From: Leptospira sp. 96542
Lineage (GTDB): Bacteria; Spirochaetota; Leptospiria; Leptospirales; Leptospiraceae
Assembly (NCBI GenBank): GCA_029310945.1
Contig: JARJFC010000123.1
Span: 1-5,661, forward strand
Reading direction: 5' to 3'
Length of the DNA: 5,661 nt
Positions within the stretch are counted from its first letter, which is position 1, and every line of letters begins with the position of its first letter. A program made the position numbers and the translations under genes. Below, piece after piece: positions 4,559 to 5,661 of the stretch. A model generated the notes under the pieces. It saw only the letters and a list, made by a program, of their open reading frames with translations, was not told the DNA's origin and searched no databases.

Positions 4559-5328
4559 ACATTACAGAAAAATATATATTGGAAATAAAATATGAATAAA
4601 TTAAAAACAATTAGCCTATTCTTTATTCTAACTTTGCCTTTTGCTCTAATGATCACCTTTCCTTATTATAGCAAAATACTTTTTAATACATTTAGAAAAG
4701 ATTTGTTTCTGTATATTGCAGCAACTTTTGTCTTAACTTTTCTATGGTGGCTGCATTCTTTAGCAATTTTCTTCGAATCAATTAAGAGTAAGGAAATTTT
4801 AATAAAACTAAATAAAGCGAAATTCTTTATATATTTTTCTGCTTTAGCAATATTACTATTAATAATCCCAGAAGTAATACCAAAAATTTTAGAAATTTTT
4901 CCACGGATCCAGCTACTTAGCTTTTTACTTTTAATACCATCTTCTTTTACAAATTTTTATATCATTATTAAATTAGCCACTAGCCTAAATTCAATTGAAA
5001 AAGGAAAATATGTTACAACATCTGAATCAGTGAAGGAAATTCTAAGTTTTTGGTTCTATCCGCTAGGAATTTGGAATATTCAGCCCAGAATTCTCAAATT
5101 AAGTTCAATAAATCTAAAAGATAATAATAATTAATATGATAAATTCTCATTGGAGAAATCTGTATCGCCGCATAACAGAAACTAACCGCTGCGCTTCGGG
5201 TCTTCGCCCTCGCTTGGCCTTCGGCACATTCCTCTCCGTCACACTCCTTGCAAAGCAAGGAGTGTGACGACGCTAACGCCTCCTCCGGGGAGGCTCAAGC
5301 TCCGATGAACGTCGGGAAGGCTAGTTCG
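4552..5328 (+). mobile_element. Gene cassette 6 (membrane protein + site F)
   Basis: The start reads GTTATGCG, 4 nt, then TACAGA (4563-4568); the end reads TCTGTA (5159-5164), 4 nt, then CGCATAAC. The 6-bp arms are perfect reverse complements at equal distance from the boxes. Confidence 0.6.
4592..5134 (+). CDS. Four-helix membrane protein of unknown function
   Basis: The 180-residue protein has four hydrophobic helices at about residues 6-25, 38-61, 77-93 and 107-128. A C-terminal motif FWFYPLGIWNIQPR (153-166) follows. I recall this Trp/Pro-rich ending from small uncharacterised bacterial inner-membrane proteins that finish with a similar PIGIW-IQPRI signature, but I cannot give it a function. 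Start ATG 4592 has a weak GGA 8 nt upstream. TATATT at 4575-4580 could be a -10, with TTATGC of the core box at -35 distance. It stands alone in its cassette, without a toxin-like or enzyme partner. It is well formed, with a reading frame open throughout, so it is a real gene of unknown role. Confidence 0.8.
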   Translation: MNKLKTISLFFILTLPFALMITFPYYSKILFNTFRKDLFLYIAATFVLTFLWWLHSLAIFFESIKSKEILIKLNKAKFFIYFSALAILLLIIPEVIPKILEIFPRIQLLSFLLLIPSSFTNFYIIIKLATSLNSIEKGKYVTTSESVKEILSFWFYPLGIWNIQPRILKLSSINLKDNNN

Positions 5329-5335
5329 TTATGCG
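5169..5335 (+). repeat. attC-like palindromic site F
   Basis: The 167-bp site lies between CGCATAAC (5169-5176) and GTTATGCG (5328-5335). The inner stem ACATTCCTC (5226-5234) pairs with GATGAACGT (5304-5312), with A5228 opposite C5310 and one further mismatch. GGG 5198-5200 faces CCC 5207-5209. The tip holds a long hairpin of CACTCCTTGC/GCAAGGAGTG around 5241-5266 and GCCTCC/GGAGGC around 5278-5294. The outer arms pair less well than in C or D: AACTA on the left faces TAGTT before the right box. Confidence 0.8.
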
Positions 5336-5415
5336 TAATGCCTTAAATGTATACCTCAGCATATATGTTACAAGGGAGAATCTGAAATAAATTTGTAAAA
5401 ATAAACAAAAAGAGG

Positions 5416-5444
5416 TTGATAAATGGTTATACCAGGGTTATACT
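5416..5444 (+). promoter_or_regulatory. Promoter with overlapping operator of the ChpI-like antitoxin
   Basis: TTGATA (5416-5421), a 17-bp spacer and TATACT (5439-5444) form a near-consensus sigma-70 promoter. GGTTATAC occurs twice, at 5425-5432 and 5436-5443, 11 bp apart (about one helical turn), the second covering the -10. TGGT-TAT-ACCA (5424-5434) adds a small palindrome. Binding here would block RNA polymerase. Transcription should begin at about 5451, the A of the start codon. Confidence 0.7.
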
Positions 5445-5450
5445 TTTTAT

Positions 5451-5661
5451 ATGAAAACAGCAATATCTATTCCAGACGATCTTTTCGTTTCTGCTGAAAA
5501 CACTGCTAAAAAATTAGGAATACCGAGAAGCCGGCTATTTGCGATAGCCATCGAAGAATTTATACAAAATCATGCGAAGGAAAATATTACAGAAATACTA
5601 AATAAAGTGTATTCTAAGTCTTCCAATAATACTGATAATTTAATCTCAAATAACTCCGTGG
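5451..5661 (+). CDS. chpI: ChpI/MazE-like ribbon-helix-helix antitoxin (partial)
   Basis: Seventy codons are visible and the frame is open at the window edge. MKTAISIPDDLFVSAENTAK followed by KLGIPRSRLFAIAIEEFIQNH is a ribbon-helix-helix domain (about residues 1-43). The first strand is TAISIP, and the RSRLFAIAIEEF helix leads to the dimer interface. It resembles the ChpI antitoxin of Leptospira ChpI-ChpK, whose toxin is of the MazF/PemK endoribonuclease type. The toxin gene would be expected just beyond the right edge. The part after about residue 45 is polar and probably binds toxin. No ribosome binding site precedes the ATG, while the promoter -10 ends 6 nt before it, so a leaderless message is likely. 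The symbol rests on resemblance only. Confidence 0.75.
   Translation, partial: MKTAISIPDDLFVSAENTAKKLGIPRSRLFAIAIEEFIQNHAKENITEILNKVYSKSSNNTDNLISNNSV

Noticed and set aside
5241..5300. Strong GC hairpins in repeat F as an intrinsic terminator
   Set aside because: No T run follows the hairpins, and the same folds recur as part of the recombination site; termination cannot be claimed from sequence.
409..5335. CRISPR array
   Set aside because: The repeats are over 100 bp, variable inside, and separated by whole genes of 0.6-1 kb.
409..5335. Each unit as a transposon with terminal inverted repeats
   Set aside because: The core boxes do look like terminal repeats, but adjacent units share a single palindromic site, no target duplications are seen and no unit carries a transposase. 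The cassette model explains more.

Overview
The window reads as part of an integron-like gene-cassette array from an AT-rich bacterium, most likely a spirochaete of the Leptospira type. That guess rests on the AT-rich codon use and on a ChpI/MazE-like antitoxin at the right end; it is an inference, because no rRNA or housekeeping gene is present.

Layout. At the far left (1 to about 108) lies the end of an IS3-family insertion sequence, with its transposase OrfA start on the minus strand. It cuts into a Fic-family gene, of which only the C-terminal winged-helix part remains (108-400). Six GC-rich, highly folded repeats follow (409-573, 1617-1737, 2558-2723, 3428-3594, 4440-4558, 5169-5335). 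Each opens with CGCATAAC and closes with GTTATGCG; the close is degenerate in the fourth. Between them, all on the plus strand, sit single genes or gene pairs: a membrane-anchored endonuclease/exonuclease/phosphatase-fold protein; a Phd/VapC toxin-antitoxin pair; a DUF4258-type toxin broken by a stop codon plus its intact YgiT-type zinc-finger antitoxin; a second Phd/VapC pair; a four-helix membrane protein; and the start of a ChpI/MazE-like antitoxin that runs off the right end.

How it fits together. One gene unit plus a 3' palindromic site, all in the same direction, with boxes close to the integron core GTTRRRY, is the plan of an attC cassette array. Two features go beyond the textbook attC. 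First, outside the core box each cassette carries a private 6-7 bp arm at its start that is the reverse complement of an arm at its own end, at a matched distance of 3 or 4 nt. The arms match across the gene and not across the repeat, as expected if each unit moves as a circle. Second, the repeats are long (119-167 bp) and have an extra hairpin module in the left arm. Their stems change sequence from copy to copy but keep pairing, with a constant A opposite C in one stem. No integrase or attI is visible here.

The array shows wear: an IS insertion, a nonsense mutation in a toxin, a repeat that lost about 43 nt of its left arm, a repeat with a mutated core, and a nuclease-fold gene with Lys in place of the catalytic Asn of GDFN. 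The toxin-antitoxin cassettes carry their own promoters. Several place the start codon where transcription should begin, suggesting leaderless mRNAs.
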